A DNA stretch of 64,000 nucleotides from Azospirillum baldaniorum (GCF_003119195.2 NZ_CP022253.1:2241001-2305000), one strand, 5' to 3'; positions 18,972-27,737 are shown, counted from the stretch's first letter. Notes: generated by a model from the sequence alone, not told the origin. Numbers and translations are program-made.

Positions 18972-19933
18972 CCGACCACCTTGGTCGCGCGCTTGGTCAC
19001 CGCCTCGGGGATGGTCACGCCCATCGCCGCCGCGGATTTCGGATTCACGAACAGGTCGGTGCCCTTGGCGAAGGTCACCGGAACGTCGCCCGGCTTCTCG
19101 CCCTTGAGGATGCGGACCACGGCCTCGCCGGTCTGGCGGCCAACCTGCCGGTAGTCGAAGCCGATGGACGCCACCGTGCCGCGCGCCACGCTGTCGGTGT
19201 CGGCGGAGAAGACCGGCAGCTTGGCCTGCTGACCCACCGCGACGACGCTCTCCAGCGCCGAGACGACCGTGTTGTCCAGCGGCACGTAGATCGCGTCCGC
19301 CTTGCCGACGAGGCTGCGGGCGGCGGGCTGGGCGTCGGCGGACTTGGTGGCGGTCGCTTCGACAACGGTCAGCCCGGCCTTCTGCGCCTCGTCCTTCAGC
19401 GCCTTGACCAGCGAGACGGAGTTCGGCTCGCCCGCGTTGTAGAGAACGCCCAGACGCTTGACCGACGGCACGATCTCGCGAATCAGCGCGACATGCTCGG
19501 CCACCGGGGCCATGTCCGACACGCCGGTCACGTTGGCGCCCGGCTTCTCCAGGCTGCGGACGAGCTGAGCGCCGACCGGGTCGGTCACCGCGGTGAAGAC
19601 CACCGGAATCTCGCGGGTCGAGGCGACGACGGCCTGGGCGGAGGGGGTGGAGATCGGAACGATCACGTCCGGACGGGCGCCGGCGAACTGGCGCGCGATC
19701 TGCGCGGCGGTCGCGGGGTTGCCCTGGGCGCTCTGATACTCGACCTTCAGGGTGTCACCCGGCGTGTAGCCCGCGGCCTTCAGCGCCTCGATCACGCCGT
19801 CGCGCGTGGCGTCCAGCGCCGGATGCTCGACGATGGCGGTGATCGCGACGGTCTTGGTCTGGGCGAAGGCGGCGGCGCTGGTCAGCGCGACAGCCGCTGT
19901 GGCGGCGGCGAGAAACAGGCGGGTGATCGTCAT
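18965..19933 (-). CDS. ABC transporter substrate-binding protein (TrpX-like, ABC_sub_bind family)
   Basis: The 322-residue periplasmic protein has a cleavable signal peptide (MTITRLFLAAATAAVALTSA...AFAQ) and the two-lobed layout of the ABC_sub_bind family. Recognisable segments are VAITAIVEHPALDATRDGV, VPISTPSAQAVV, VFTAVTDPVGAQLV, VYVPLDNTV-like IYVPLDNTVVSAL and the terminal ATKVVGQ. Members bind aromatic amino acids in characterised Gram-positive cases. The ATG at 19933 directly precedes the signal peptide. It is the first gene of the binding protein-permease-ATPase operon on this strand. Confidence 0.92.
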   Translation of the reverse strand: MTITRLFLAAATAAVALTSAAAFAQTKTVAITAIVEHPALDATRDGVIEALKAAGYTPGDTLKVEYQSAQGNPATAAQIARQFAGARPDVIVPISTPSAQAVVASTREIPVVFTAVTDPVGAQLVRSLEKPGANVTGVSDMAPVAEHVALIREIVPSVKRLGVLYNAGEPNSVSLVKALKDEAQKAGLTVVEATATKSADAQPAARSLVGKADAIYVPLDNTVVSALESVVAVGQQAKLPVFSADTDSVARGTVASIGFDYRQVGRQTGEAVVRILKGEKPGDVPVTFAKGTDLFVNPKSAAAMGVTIPEAVTKRATKVVGQ

Positions 19934-20013
19934 GGCTCCAGGCTCCCGGAGGGGGTTTGTGCATCCCGTAGACGCCCAGGGGCCGGTCCGTCAACTGCCG
20001 GAGCAGGAATCCG

Positions 20014-20217
20014 ATGAGCGAAGACCCGCACGACGCCCGACTCCACGCCCGACTCCAAGCCCTCGAATCCGCCATCGCCGACATCGAGGCGGAGGCCCGC
20101 GCCGCCGCGCACGCGCTGTGCGCCCATGAGCTTCAGATGCGGCTGGAGAACATCGCCCGCCGCGTGGAGGCCCTGCGCGCGGCGCAACCCCGGGGTGCGG
20201 GCGACGGAACGGCGTGA
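20014..20217 (+). CDS. Small coiled-coil hypothetical protein
   Basis: The 67-residue product is mostly predicted helix with heptad-like Leu/Ala spacing (RLHARLQALESAIADIEAEAR and LQMRLENIARRVEALRA). A GGAGCAGGA stretch lies just before its ATG. It is not recognised as a known family. It is divergent from the binding-protein gene and precedes the DUF983 gene by 60 bases, possibly in one transcript. It could be a chance frame in GC-rich DNA. Confidence 0.5.
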   Translation: MSEDPHDARLHARLQALESAIADIEAEARAAAHALCAHELQMRLENIARRVEALRAAQPRGAGDGTA

Positions 20218-20277
20218 CGATCGGTCGCTCCCTCCCCATATGAGGCCCTTCGGGGAGCGGATCGCAGAGGTACGGTC

Positions 20278-20682
20278 ATGACGGCGGAAGACAGGACGGT
20301 GGAAGACGGCACTCAGGACGGCGCGCGGTCGAAGACGACGGCGGCGCTGCGCGGGCTGATGGGGCAATGCCCGGCCTGCGGACGCGGGCGCCTGCTGCGG
20401 AACTACCTGAAGCCGGTCGACCACTGCGCCCATTGCGGCGAGGCGTTCGGCCATCTGCGCGCCGACGACGCCCCGCCCTGGATGACCATCCTGATCGTCG
20501 GCCACATCATCATCCCGGCGGTGCTGTCGGTCGAGCAGCGCTACGAGCCGGCGACCTGGGTGCATCTCACCATCTGGCCGTTGCTGACCCTGTTGCTGAC
20601 CGGCCTGCTGCTGCCGCGCTGCAAGGGCGTGGTGCTGGGGCTGCTGTGGAGCACCGGCGCGCCGGGGTCGGAGCGCGCCTGA
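20278..20682 (+). CDS. DUF983 membrane protein with zinc-ribbon-like cysteines
   Basis: The 134-residue protein carries two CxxC pairs (GQCPACGRGRLL and HCAHCGEAF), the metal-ribbon start typical of DUF983, followed by two transmembrane helices (about residues 68-86 and 95-118). The DUF983 role is undefined. Members often sit near cytochrome oxidase or ubiquinone-linked genes in alphaproteobacteria, but not here. The ATG at 20278 is supported by the position of the ribbon. Its stop lies 6 bases from the convergent TPR gene. Confidence 0.85.
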   Translation: MTAEDRTVEDGTQDGARSKTTAALRGLMGQCPACGRGRLLRNYLKPVDHCAHCGEAFGHLRADDAPPWMTILIVGHIIIPAVLSVEQRYEPATWVHLTIWPLLTLLLTGLLLPRCKGVVLGLLWSTGAPGSERA

Positions 20683-20688
20683 TCCTCT

Positions 20689-22599
20689 TCAGTCGAAACT
20701 GAGGGCGAAGCTCGCCCGCCCCTGCCCGGCCTGGAAGCGCTGCCACATCACGCCGAAGGCGGCCTCCAGCGCGCGGGTGAAGCGCACGCCGTTCAGCGCC
20801 GGGGATGCCGCCAGCCGGTCCCGCAGCCCGCCGCGCAGGGCCGCCAGCACCGCCGGGTCGGCCACCAGCGCCGCCGCCTTGGCAACGTAGCCGTCCGGTC
20901 CGTCGGCCACCAGATCGGACAACCCCGCCGAGGCGAGGTGCGTCACCGAATGGCGGGCGCAGAAGCGGTCGCCGTCCAGCGTCACCACCGGCACGCCCAT
21001 CCACAGCGCCTCCAAAGTCGTCAGACCGCCGGAATAGGGAAAGGGGTCGAGCGCCACGTCGACCTCCCCATAGCCGGCCAGGAACTCCCGGTGCGGCGCC
21101 CCGCCCCGCAGATCGACCCGCGCCGGGTCCAGCCCGGCCCGTTCGAACAGGGCCAGCGTGCGCGCGGCGGTGCCGGCGTCGTCCAGCCCCGGCGTGCGCA
21201 GCAGCAGGCGGGAACCGGGGACGGCGCCCAGCACGCGCGCCCACAGCGCCGCGACTTCCGCGTTCAGCTTGGGCAGCGCGTTGAAAGACCCGAAGGTGGT
21301 GTGGCCGCGCGTCACCAGCGGCAGCGGAGCCACGGCCGGCGCGTCCTCGGGCGGCGCCCAGGGGACGTAGGCGTCGGGCATGCGCACGACGCCCTCGATG
21401 CACCAGCCGTCCGATCCCGGCGGGCTCTGCCGCGAATCGGAAATCAGATAGTCCATGGCCGGCAGGCCGGTGGTGCCGACATAGCCCGCCCAGGTCGCCT
21501 GCACCGGCGCCGCGCGGCGTGCGAAGACCGGCAGGCGGTTGCCGAAGGTCTGGCCGGCCAGATCGACCAGGATGTGGATGCCGTCCGCCTGGATGCGCTG
21601 GGCCAGAGCCGCGTCGTCCATGCCGGTGGTCCAGACCCAGTGGTCGGCGTGGGCCATCAGCCGCTCGGTCTTCCAGTCCGGGTTGGCGGTGTTGGCATAG
21701 CAGACGACCTCGAAGGCCGAGCGGTCGTGGTTCGCCAGCACCGGCTCCAGGAAGAAGCCCACGGGGTGTGCGCGGAAGTCCGGCGAGACATAGCCGATGC
21801 GGATCTTCGGGGCCGGAGCGGCCACCGCGGGCGCCGGGCGGTCGGGGTAGCGGGCGCCCCAATCCGCGTGGGCCTGGGCGATGGCCGGCATGGCCAACCC
21901 CGGCACGAACTGCATCAGGTAGAGGCGCGAGGCGTGCAGCGAATCGACGGTGCCGTGCTGCGCCACCACGGCTTCGATTTCCGCTAGGGCCTCCGCCGCC
22001 CGCCCCTGCATGGCGAGCACGCGGGTGGCGCGGTTCGCCCGCACCTCCGCCCGGCCCGGCGCCAGGGCGAGCGCCGCCCCATAGGCGTCGTCGGCCTCGC
22101 CCAGCCGGTTCATTTCGGCCAGCGCGTTGCCGAGGTTGTAGGGGTGCGCCCAGTTGGCCGGATCGAGCCGCCCGGCCCTCTCATAGAGCGTCACCGCCTC
22201 CGCCCGCCGCGCCTGGGCGCGCAGCAGCACGCCCAGATTGGCAACGGCCACCAGCGTCTTCGGGTTCAGCGCGATGGCACGGCGGAAGAAGGCCTCCGCG
22301 CGGGCCGAATCGCCGGCCCGGCGCACCGCCTCCGCCATGGAGAGCAGCCCGTCCATCGCCATCTCCAGCGACGGATCGAGGTTCAGCGCCCCGGCATAGG
22401 CGTTGGCCGCCCCGGCGACGTCGCCCAGGCTTTCCATCACCAGCCCATAGTTGGCCCACCAGACGGGGACCGAGGGATAGGCGGCGATGGCCCGCCCGAT
22501 CAGCTCCAGCGCCTCGTCGAACCGCCCGGCCTGCGCCGCGACGAGACCCTGGCGGTGAAGTCCATCGGCCTCGTGCGGAGTCATCGGGGGCGGCGTCAT
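20689..22599 (-). CDS. TPR protein with C-terminal O-GlcNAc-transferase-like (GT41) domain
   Basis: The 636-residue protein has five to six tetratricopeptide repeats in the first 220 residues (WANYGLVMESLGDVAGAANAY, LVAVANLGVLLRAQ, HPYNLGNALAEMNRLGEAD). A glycosyltransferase family 41 domain follows, with KIRIGYVSPDFRAHPVGFF, HILVDLAGQT, TTFGSFNALPKL and DPFPYSGGLTTLEALWMGVPVVT. The last is the donor-binding segment shared with eukaryotic OGT and bacterial SPINDLY-like enzymes. A protein-modifying glycosyltransferase is likely; in other bacteria such proteins glycosylate flagellin or adhesins. A second ATG five codons downstream is possible. It is followed upstream by thyX. Confidence 0.88.
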   Translation of the reverse strand: MTPPPMTPHEADGLHRQGLVAAQAGRFDEALELIGRAIAAYPSVPVWWANYGLVMESLGDVAGAANAYAGALNLDPSLEMAMDGLLSMAEAVRRAGDSARAEAFFRRAIALNPKTLVAVANLGVLLRAQARRAEAVTLYERAGRLDPANWAHPYNLGNALAEMNRLGEADDAYGAALALAPGRAEVRANRATRVLAMQGRAAEALAEIEAVVAQHGTVDSLHASRLYLMQFVPGLAMPAIAQAHADWGARYPDRPAPAVAAPAPKIRIGYVSPDFRAHPVGFFLEPVLANHDRSAFEVVCYANTANPDWKTERLMAHADHWVWTTGMDDAALAQRIQADGIHILVDLAGQTFGNRLPVFARRAAPVQATWAGYVGTTGLPAMDYLISDSRQSPPGSDGWCIEGVVRMPDAYVPWAPPEDAPAVAPLPLVTRGHTTFGSFNALPKLNAEVAALWARVLGAVPGSRLLLRTPGLDDAGTAARTLALFERAGLDPARVDLRGGAPHREFLAGYGEVDVALDPFPYSGGLTTLEALWMGVPVVTLDGDRFCARHSVTHLASAGLSDLVADGPDGYVAKAAALVADPAVLAALRGGLRDRLAASPALNGVRFTRALEAAFGVMWQRFQAGQGRASFALSFD

Positions 22600-22630
22600 G
22601 GCGGTGATCCTTCGAAGATTGGAACGGGCG

Positions 22631-23569
22631 TTACTCGGCGCGGCCGAGCTGGTCCATCAGCTCCCGCCATTCGCGCTTGGACAGGCCGCTGGCCTCCTGG
22701 GTCACGGCCTCGCCGGAGAGCAGGCGCTTCACGACCTCCAGTCCGGTCTTCGACATGTGGGTGCCGCCCAGCCGGTACTCGCTGAAGGCGTCGAACACGG
22801 CGGGGACCCAGCGCTTCACCACGTCCAGCATGGCCTCCGCGTAGACGCGGATCTCGTACTGGGCGTGCGGGTCGGCGCGCAGGCTGAGGAAATGCAGAAG
22901 GTTGTGGAGATCGACCTTCCAGTACCACTGGGTGTAGTAGTTCAGCGTCAGGTTCATGCGCGCCAGTTCGCGCGCCAGTCCCTGGCGGCCCTCCTCGATG
23001 GTGGTGCCGTCCTCGCGCTGGTTCAGCATCTCCTCGTAGTGGGCGTAGACGGCCTCCGAATCGTCGCGCAACAGCTTCATCACCGACGCCGCCTCGTCGC
23101 CCTGGAGGACGTCGCCGCGGCCCTGCCGGTTGACGACGGCCTGGGCGCCCAGGTTCTCGGGCGTCGGGATGTAGAACTCGCGGTCGAGGATGGAGTAGCG
23201 CGCGGAGTATTCGTTCACGTTCGCCGTACGGTGGCGAATCCACTGGCGGGCGACGAAGATCGGCAGCTTGACGTGGAACTTGATCTCGCACATCTCGAAA
23301 GGGGTCGAGTGGCGGTGGCGCATCAGATACTTGATGAGGCTGGCGTCCTCGGTGACCTTCTTGGTGCCCTTGCCGTAGGACACGCGCGCCGCCTGGACGA
23401 CGGCCGAATCGTCGCCCATGTAGTCGACGACCCGCACGAAGCCGTGGTCCAGGACCTCCAGCGGCTCATAGAGGATTTCCTCCAGGGCCGGAACGGTGGC
23501 GCGGCGGGTGGTGGCGGTGACGGCGCGCAGGCGGTCGATCTCGGCGCGCTGCTCGGGCGTGATCGGCAT
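22631..23569 (-). CDS. thyX: FAD-dependent thymidylate synthase
   Basis: ThyX makes dTMP from dUMP using methylene-tetrahydrofolate and FADH2, replacing ThyA. The 312-residue product is in the usual alphaproteobacterial range. It has the diagnostic RHRX7S motif ([11 protein letters not shown], followed by AR), the preceding [18 protein letters not shown] segment, and [19 protein letters not shown] with the C-terminal dUMP-binding residues. The ATG at 23569 fits the family. It lies between the GT41 gene and the ssrA locus, transcribed away from ssrA. Confidence 0.96.
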   Translation of the reverse strand: MPITPEQRAEIDRLRAVTATTRRATVPALEEILYEPLEVLDHGFVRVVDYMGDDSAVVQAARVSYGKGTKKVTEDASLIKYLMRHRHSTPFEMCEIKFHVKLPIFVARQWIRHRTANVNEYSARYSILDREFYIPTPENLGAQAVVNRQGRGDVLQGDEAASVMKLLRDDSEAVYAHYEEMLNQREDGTTIEEGRQGLARELARMNLTLNYYTQWYWKVDLHNLLHFLSLRADPHAQYEIRVYAEAMLDVVKRWVPAVFDAFSEYRLGGTHMSKTGLEVVKRLLSGEAVTQEASGLSKREWRELMDQLGRAE

Positions 23570-23668
23570 GGGTACTCCGGGGACTGAATTCGGGCGGCAC
23601 TCTACGTCCGCGAACCCGGACAGTCACCCCCTTCGCAAGGGCGTCGGGTCAGAATCCGTCGCACCCCC

Positions 23669-23697
23669 TTTCCATCTTCGGACGAAGGGCCTATATT
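23669..23697 (+). promoter_or_regulatory. Candidate promoter of ssrA
   Basis: TTTCCA, 17 bases, TATATT: four and five matches to the sigma-70 hexamers at ideal spacing, ending about 7 bases before the predicted start of the acceptor half of tmRNA. Confidence 0.5.
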
Positions 23698-23703
23698 GGG
23701 TCC

Positions 23704-24045
23704 GTCGGCAGCAGCCGACTATGGCGATAAACGCCTTGCGGAATAAGCGTTGTGGACCCGGGGGCGGTACCCGGCGCCTCCACCAAACAAACCACCGGTC
23801 TCTCGGGCGTTGCCGTAGGGAGCGGGTTCGTTGGGGGCGAAATAGGATCGACACGCGTGGTAAAGGCATGGTCTTCGCCCGGCATGGTTCCGCCGTTATC
23901 GGGCCATTGCAATAGTTGCCAACGACAACGTTGCTCCGGTCGCCGTTGCCGCCTAACGGCGGTGACTGACCGAAATCAATCCCCGATGGGTAGCACCTGA
24001 GGGTGGGGCCGTGGGCCGCCTAGCAACAGAAGGCCCACACTTACC
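23704..24045 (+). ncRNA. ssrA: Circularly permuted (two-piece) tmRNA
   Basis: tmRNA rescues stalled ribosomes and adds a degradation tag. The halves are in reversed order, as in alphaproteobacteria. The 3' acceptor half comes first and ends CGCCTCC-A-CCA at 23775-23785. After an intervening segment (23786-23832) the 5' half begins with GGGGGCG at 23833-23839. These 7-base ends pair into an acceptor stem with a G-U at the third pair, the alanyl-tRNA synthetase identity element. The tag frame (23918-23956) reads ANDNVAPVAVAA-stop after the conserved ATAGTT resume context, starting at a GCC resume codon. A GTGGGCC/GGCCCAC hairpin (24011-24038) lies near the 3' end. Exact 5' and 3' ends are approximate. 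Short frames on either strand here are not genes. Confidence 0.93.
23918..23956 (+). other. tmRNA proteolysis-tag reading frame
   Basis: The frame encodes ANDNVAPVAVAA followed by TAA. With the non-templated alanine of charged tmRNA, the appended tag is predicted to be AANDNVAPVAVAA. The AA terminus is the ClpXP recognition end and the N-terminal AANDN part is the SspB-binding part in related bacteria. Confidence 0.92.
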
Positions 24046-24072
24046 CGTCTGGCGTTAAGGACCCGCCCAAGA

Positions 24073-24642
24073 ATGCCGAGAGAGCAGTTGCGTTATGACC
24101 GCATGGTCGAGGCCGCCCTGCGCGGTGTCGTCCGTGACGCGCTCCGCCAGGTGACGGACCGCGGGCTCCCCGGCGATCATCACTTCTACCTGACCTTCCG
24201 GACGGGTTACCCGGGCGTCGACATCCCCGAATATCTGTCGTCCCAGTATCCCAACGAGATGACCATCGTCATCCAGTACCAGTTCTACGGGCTGGAGGCG
24301 CTGGACGATCATTTCGAGGTGACGCTGAGCTTCAACAACGTGCATGAGCGGCTGGTGATCCCCTACGCCGCCATCACCACCTTCGCCGATCCGTCGGAGA
24401 ATTTCGCCCTCCAGTTCCAGCCCGTGGAGCCCGCCGAATCGGCGGAGATCGCCACCATCCCCGCGCGCGAGGCGTCGGAGAAGAAGGCTGCGGACGGCAA
24501 GGACGGGGCGAAGCCGTCTATCGCGAAGCTCGCCAAGTCGGACATCGGCAAGGCCGAATCCGGCAAGCCTGACTCCGACCGTTCCGGCGAGGAGCCGAAG
24601 CGCGGCGAGGTCGTCGCGCTCGACGCCTTCCGCAAAAAATAG
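24073..24642 (+). CDS. sspB: SspB, ClpXP adaptor for ssrA-tagged proteins
   Basis: The 189-residue protein belongs to the alphaproteobacterial SspB (SspB-alpha) family: a globular domain over residues 1-115 (YDRMVEAALRGVVRDALRQV, HHFYLTFRTGYPGVDIPEYL, EMTIVIQYQFYGLE, PYAAITTFADPSENF). A long Lys/Ala/Glu/Ser-rich flexible linker of about 55 residues follows. The C-terminal VVALDAFRKK is the ClpX-docking motif. SspB binds the ssrA tag and delivers tagged proteins to ClpXP. It starts about 30 bases after the predicted tmRNA end, so tag and adaptor genes are adjacent. The ATG at 24073 has an AAGGA site 11 bases upstream. Confidence 0.94.
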   Translation: MPREQLRYDRMVEAALRGVVRDALRQVTDRGLPGDHHFYLTFRTGYPGVDIPEYLSSQYPNEMTIVIQYQFYGLEALDDHFEVTLSFNNVHERLVIPYAAITTFADPSENFALQFQPVEPAESAEIATIPAREASEKKAADGKDGAKPSIAKLAKSDIGKAESGKPDSDRSGEEPKRGEVVALDAFRKK

Positions 24643-24666
24643 GCTTTCACCAACAGGCTCCCGAGC

Positions 24667-25044
24667 ATGGCCACGGTCAGCGAACTCGTCCGTTTCCTGT
24701 GCGAGTCGCTGACGCCGCTGGGGGCCATCACCGCCCGCCGCATGTTCGGCGGTTACGCGGTCTATTGCGACGGCGTCGTCTTCGCCCTGGTCGCCCGCAA
24801 CATCCTGTATTTCAAGACCGACGACGGCAACCGGCCGGAGTACGAGGCGCTGGGCCTGCGCCCCTTCAAACCCTTCGACGACAAGCCGACGGTCCTGCCC
24901 TACTTCCCCCCGCCCGACTCGGCGCTGGACGACCCGGACGAGCTTCTGCTCTGGGCCCGTCCGGCCCTGGCGGCGGCGATCCGCACCGCCGCCGTCAGGA
25001 AACCGTCCCGCAAGAAAGCTGCCCTTAAGAAGGCCGGGGCCTGA
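24667..25044 (+). CDS. TfoX N-terminal-domain protein
   Basis: The 125-residue protein carries a lone TfoX_N domain (LCESLTPLGAITARRMFGGYAVYCDGVVFALVARNILYFKTD) and a short basic Lys-rich tail. It lacks the TfoX C-terminal domain found in competence regulators of gammaproteobacteria. Single-domain versions are common and uncharacterised. It begins 24 bases after sspB and is probably co-transcribed with it. The ATG at 24667 is the family start. It is convergent with coq9, with only 4 bases between the two stop codons. Confidence 0.85.
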   Translation: MATVSELVRFLCESLTPLGAITARRMFGGYAVYCDGVVFALVARNILYFKTDDGNRPEYEALGLRPFKPFDDKPTVLPYFPPPDSALDDPDELLLWARPALAAAIRTAAVRKPSRKKAALKKAGA

Positions 25045-25048
25045 GTCG

Positions 25049-25756
25049 TCAGATGTTCTCGGCCATATGGGCGGAGGCGGTGTCCACCGGAGCGGCGCCG
25101 GCACGCTGGCGGACCTGACGGGCGAAGCGCGCCGGACTCGGCAAATGGCTGAGCAGACGGCCGGCGCGGCCCATGGCGGACATCGCCTTGCCCATGCTCA
25201 TCACGTCGCCGAGCCGGCGGTCCACGAAGGCCCAGGTCTCGGCATGGCCCTCCGACCGGTCGTCCAGCCAGTAGAAGGTCGCGGAGCTGAGCACCGCGGC
25301 CAGCGTGGCGCGCTTGGTGTAGTGGTTGAAGTCGGTGGCCGTGTCGCCCGCCGCGAACCACATGGCGTCGACCGTGCGGTAGAGCATGGTCAGCCCCATG
25401 CCGAGATTCTGCGGCATGGCGAGATAGGCGAGCAAGCGGCGCTTGGCCTCCATGTGCGGTTCCAGCACCTCGAAATGGGTGCGGATGGCGAGCGCGATCT
25501 TCTCCCCCACCCTCATCTCGTCGAGCGGGTGCTTGTCCAATTCGGCCAGCATGCGGCGGTCGGTCCAGGCACCGAAATGCTCGGCCAGTTCCGGCACGCC
25601 GCCGGGGAAGGCGCGGTGCATGGTCGCCGTGTCGTAGCCGGCCATCTGGGCGCCGTCGCGCAGCGCCTGGAGGCTCCAGCCGTCGAACACGATGTTGGGA
25701 AGCGTGGACAGCAGGATGTCGTCCCGCACCGCGTCCATATCCAGCGCAGCGTCCAT
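25049..25756 (-). CDS. coq9: COQ9-family ubiquinone biosynthesis accessory protein
   Basis: The 235-residue protein has the COQ9 fold signature: an N-terminal TetR-like helical part ([32 protein letters not shown]) and the conserved segment [53 protein letters not shown]9 proteins bind lipid/quinone intermediates and help the COQ7-type hydroxylase. The bacterial family was named for being divergently transcribed near rpsU. Here def intervenes, and rpsU indeed lies divergently just beyond. The ATG at 25756 is used; a second ATG six codons in (at 25738) is possible. Only one base separates it from def. Confidence 0.93.
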   Translation of the reverse strand: MDAALDMDAVRDDILLSTLPNIVFDGWSLQALRDGAQMAGYDTATMHRAFPGGVPELAEHFGAWTDRRMLAELDKHPLDEMRVGEKIALAIRTHFEVLEPHMEAKRRLLAYLAMPQNLGMGLTMLYRTVDAMWFAAGDTATDFNHYTKRATLAAVLSSATFYWLDDRSEGHAETWAFVDRRLGDVMSMGKAMSAMGRAGRLLSHLPSPARFARQVRQRAGAAPVDTASAHMAENI

Positions 25757-25757
25757 G

Positions 25758-26300
25758 TCAGTCTCTCCCCTCCTGCTGTTCCAGCGCCTCGGTCACGTGA
25801 TGCGCCTCGTCGGTGAAGGCCAGATAGCGCAGATCGGTCATCCGGTCGATGTAAAGCACGCCGTCCAGGTGATCGCACTCGTGCTGGATGACGCGGGCGT
25901 GGAAACCCGACGCCTCGCGCTCGATGGGTTCGCCGTCCAGCCCGACTCCGCGGTAGCGGATGCGCGCGAATCGCGGAACGACGCCGCGCAGCTCGGGAAT
26001 CGACAGGCAGCCCTCCATCCCGTGCTCCACCCCATCGTCCAGCGGCTCGATCACCGGGTTGATGAGGACGGTCGGCTCCACCGACTCGCCGCCGGAACGC
26101 ATGGCGGGAACGCGGAACACGATCATGCGCAGCGATTCGTGCACCTGCGGGGCCGCCAGCCCGACTCCGGGCGCGTCCAGCATGGTGTCGATCATGTCGG
26201 AAGCCAGCCGCCGGATCTCCGGGGCCGTCGGGTCGGGCACAGGGTCTGCGACCTTGCGCAGCACCGGGTGCCCCATGCGGGCGATCTTCAACAGGGCCAT
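25758..26300 (-). CDS. def: Peptide deformylase
   Basis: Def removes the formyl group from nascent proteins. All three catalytic motifs are present in the 180-residue product: [18 protein letters not shown] (metal-ligand Cys) and QHECDHLDG (two His ligands and the catalytic Glu). The last is followed by the substrate-side segment YIDRM. The ATG at 26300 fits the family. coq9 follows after one base. No fmt gene is in the operon, in contrast to the def-fmt arrangement of many bacteria; a second deformylase elsewhere is therefore possible. Confidence 0.96.
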   Translation of the reverse strand: MALLKIARMGHPVLRKVADPVPDPTAPEIRRLASDMIDTMLDAPGVGLAAPQVHESLRMIVFRVPAMRSGGESVEPTVLINPVIEPLDDGVEHGMEGCLSIPELRGVVPRFARIRYRGVGLDGEPIEREASGFHARVIQHECDHLDGVLYIDRMTDLRYLAFTDEAHHVTEALEQQEGRD

Positions 26301-26388
26301 GCCCTATTATCTGGGCGCCACGGGCCACCGGGCAACCGTTTTGCCCACGCATTGTCGCAGCGGAACACGCAGGGTTGGAAGACTCCGC

Positions 26389-26417
26389 TTCACAGGCGGC
26401 CCCGTCCGTGCTACATA
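26389..26417 (+). promoter_or_regulatory. Candidate rpsU promoter
   Basis: TTCACA, 17 bases, TACATA: five of six and three of six matches to the sigma-70 hexamers, placed about 100 bases upstream of the rpsU start in the def/rpsU divergent gap. Confidence 0.4.
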
Positions 26418-26516
26418 AAGGTCCACACAAGGGGTGCGCCCGAAAGCGCATGCCTGTCGCATGCCTGTTTGTTGCTTCATGGCAACTCGGCTCACTTGAT
26501 AAAGGTGACGGTTAAC

Positions 26517-26720
26517 GTGCAAGTTCTGGTCCGAGACAACAACGTCGATCAGGCCCTCCGCGCGCTGAAGAAGAAGATGCAGCGCGAGGGCATTTTCCGG
26601 GAAATGAAGCTGCGCCGGAACTACGAGAAGCCCTCGGAGAAGCGCGCGCGTGAGAAGGCTGAGGCGGTGCGTCGCACCCGCAAGCTGCTCCGCAAGCGTA
26701 TGGAGCGCGAGGGCTATTAA
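26517..26720 (+). CDS. rpsU: Ribosomal protein bS21
   Basis: The 67-residue basic protein begins [20 protein letters not shown] and ends [15 protein letters not shown], an unmistakable bS21 of the 30S platform, which helps mRNA start recognition. The start codon is GTG at 26517, supported by AAAGGTGA 8 bases upstream and by the conserved N-terminus. A series of GC hairpins follows its stop. It is divergent from the def-coq9 pair. Confidence 0.96.
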   Translation: MQVLVRDNNVDQALRALKKKMQREGIFREMKLRRNYEKPSEKRAREKAEAVRRTRKLLRKRMEREGY

Positions 26721-26726
26721 TCCTCA

Positions 26727-26794
26727 GGCGCGTTTCGCGCCGGATTGACAGGCGCGCTTCGGCGCGCCGGGCATCCAAGCGCGTTCGCGCGCTT
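26727..26794 (+). terminator. Three consecutive GC hairpins, two with TTCG loops, after rpsU
   Basis: GGCGCG-TTT-CGCGCC (26727-26741), GGCGCGC-TTCG-GCGCGCC (26751-26768) and AAGCGCG-TTCG-CGCGCTT (26777-26794) stand in a row starting 7 bases after the rpsU stop. Each stem is perfect and TTCG makes an exceptionally stable tetraloop. No T-run follows closely, so they may act as 3' stabilisers, a Rho-linked barrier, or a mobile palindrome cluster and not as a classic terminator. Confidence 0.7.
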
Positions 26795-26912
26795 GCCCCT
26801 CTTGTGTCTTGCACCTGCCGCCCCGCGCCTGCGCGTGGGCGGTTTTGGTGCATCTGCGGCCCGCTTCGCCGCACAAACATCTGCCAAGAAAATACAAAGG
26901 GGAGGGTCGCCA

Positions 26913-27737
26913 ATGAGCGCATCCAAGGACACTCCGCGCGTTTCCGTGCCGGCGCTGCGCGCGCGCAAGGGCGGAGAGCCGATCGTCTGCCTGACCGCCT
27001 ACACGACTCCGGTCGCCCGCCTGCTGGACCCGCACGTCGACCTGCTTCTGGTCGGCGACTCGCTGGGCATGGTGGTCTACGGCTTCGACAGCACGCTTCC
27101 CGTGACGCTCGACATGATGATCGCCCACGGCGCGGCCGTGGTGCGTGGGTCGCGCCACGCCTGCGTGGTCGTCGACCTGCCCTTCGGCAGCTACCAGGAG
27201 AGCCCCCAGATGGCCTTCCGCAACGCCGCCCGCGTCATGGCGGAGAGCGGCGCCCAGGCGGTGAAGGTGGAAGGCGGGCTGGAGATGGCCGAGACGGTGG
27301 CCTATCTGACCACCCGCGGCGTGCCGGTGATGGGCCATGTCGGGCTGCTGCCGCAGTCGGTCAACGCGCTCGGCGGCTACAAGGCGGTGGGCCGCGATCC
27401 GGAAGCGGCGGAGCGCATCCGCGCCGATGCCCGCGCCATCGCCGAGGCCGGCGCCTTCTCCCTGGTCATCGAGGGCACGATGGAGTCGCTGGCCCGCCAG
27501 ATCACCGATGATGTGACCATCCCGACCATCGGCATCGGCGCGTCCCCCGCCTGTGACGGGCAGGTCCTGGTGTCCGACGACATGTTCGGCCTGTTCGGCG
27601 AGTTCCAGCCCAAGTTCGTCAAGCGCTACGCCCAGCTCGGCACCGCCATCGGCGAAGCCGCCGCGACCTACGCCGCCGAGGTGAAGGCCCGCAGCTTCCC
27701 CGGTCCGGAGCATTGCTTCGGCGTTAGGAAGGCGTAA
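26913..27737 (+). CDS. panB: 3-Methyl-2-oxobutanoate hydroxymethyltransferase
   Basis: PanB makes ketopantoate from 2-oxoisovalerate in pantothenate and CoA synthesis. The 274-residue TIM-barrel enzyme has the family blocks [31 protein letters not shown] (metal-site Asp), [49 protein letters not shown] and [18 protein letters not shown]. The ATG at 26913 has a strong GGGGAGGG site. It draws on the valine-pathway keto acid made by the ilv genes earlier in the window, but panC is not adjacent. It ends at an intrinsic terminator. Confidence 0.97.
   Translation: MSASKDTPRVSVPALRARKGGEPIVCLTAYTTPVARLLDPHVDLLLVGDSLGMVVYGFDSTLPVTLDMMIAHGAAVVRGSRHACVVVDLPFGSYQESPQMAFRNAARVMAESGAQAVKVEGGLEMAETVAYLTTRGVPVMGHVGLLPQSVNALGGYKAVGRDPEAAERIRADARAIAEAGAFSLVIEGTMESLARQITDDVTIPTIGIGASPACDGQVLVSDDMFGLFGEFQPKFVKRYAQLGTAIGEAAATYAAEVKARSFPGPEHCFGVRKA

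Noticed and set aside
23496..24000. Short open frames over the ssrA locus
   Set aside because: The acceptor stem, CCA end and tag frame identify this DNA as tmRNA; the frames have no homology and cross both RNA halves.
25692..26516. Long N-terminal extension of rpsU upstream of the GTG
   Set aside because: bS21 is about 67 residues and starts at MQVLVRDNN; the open frame upstream is antisense to def and coq9.
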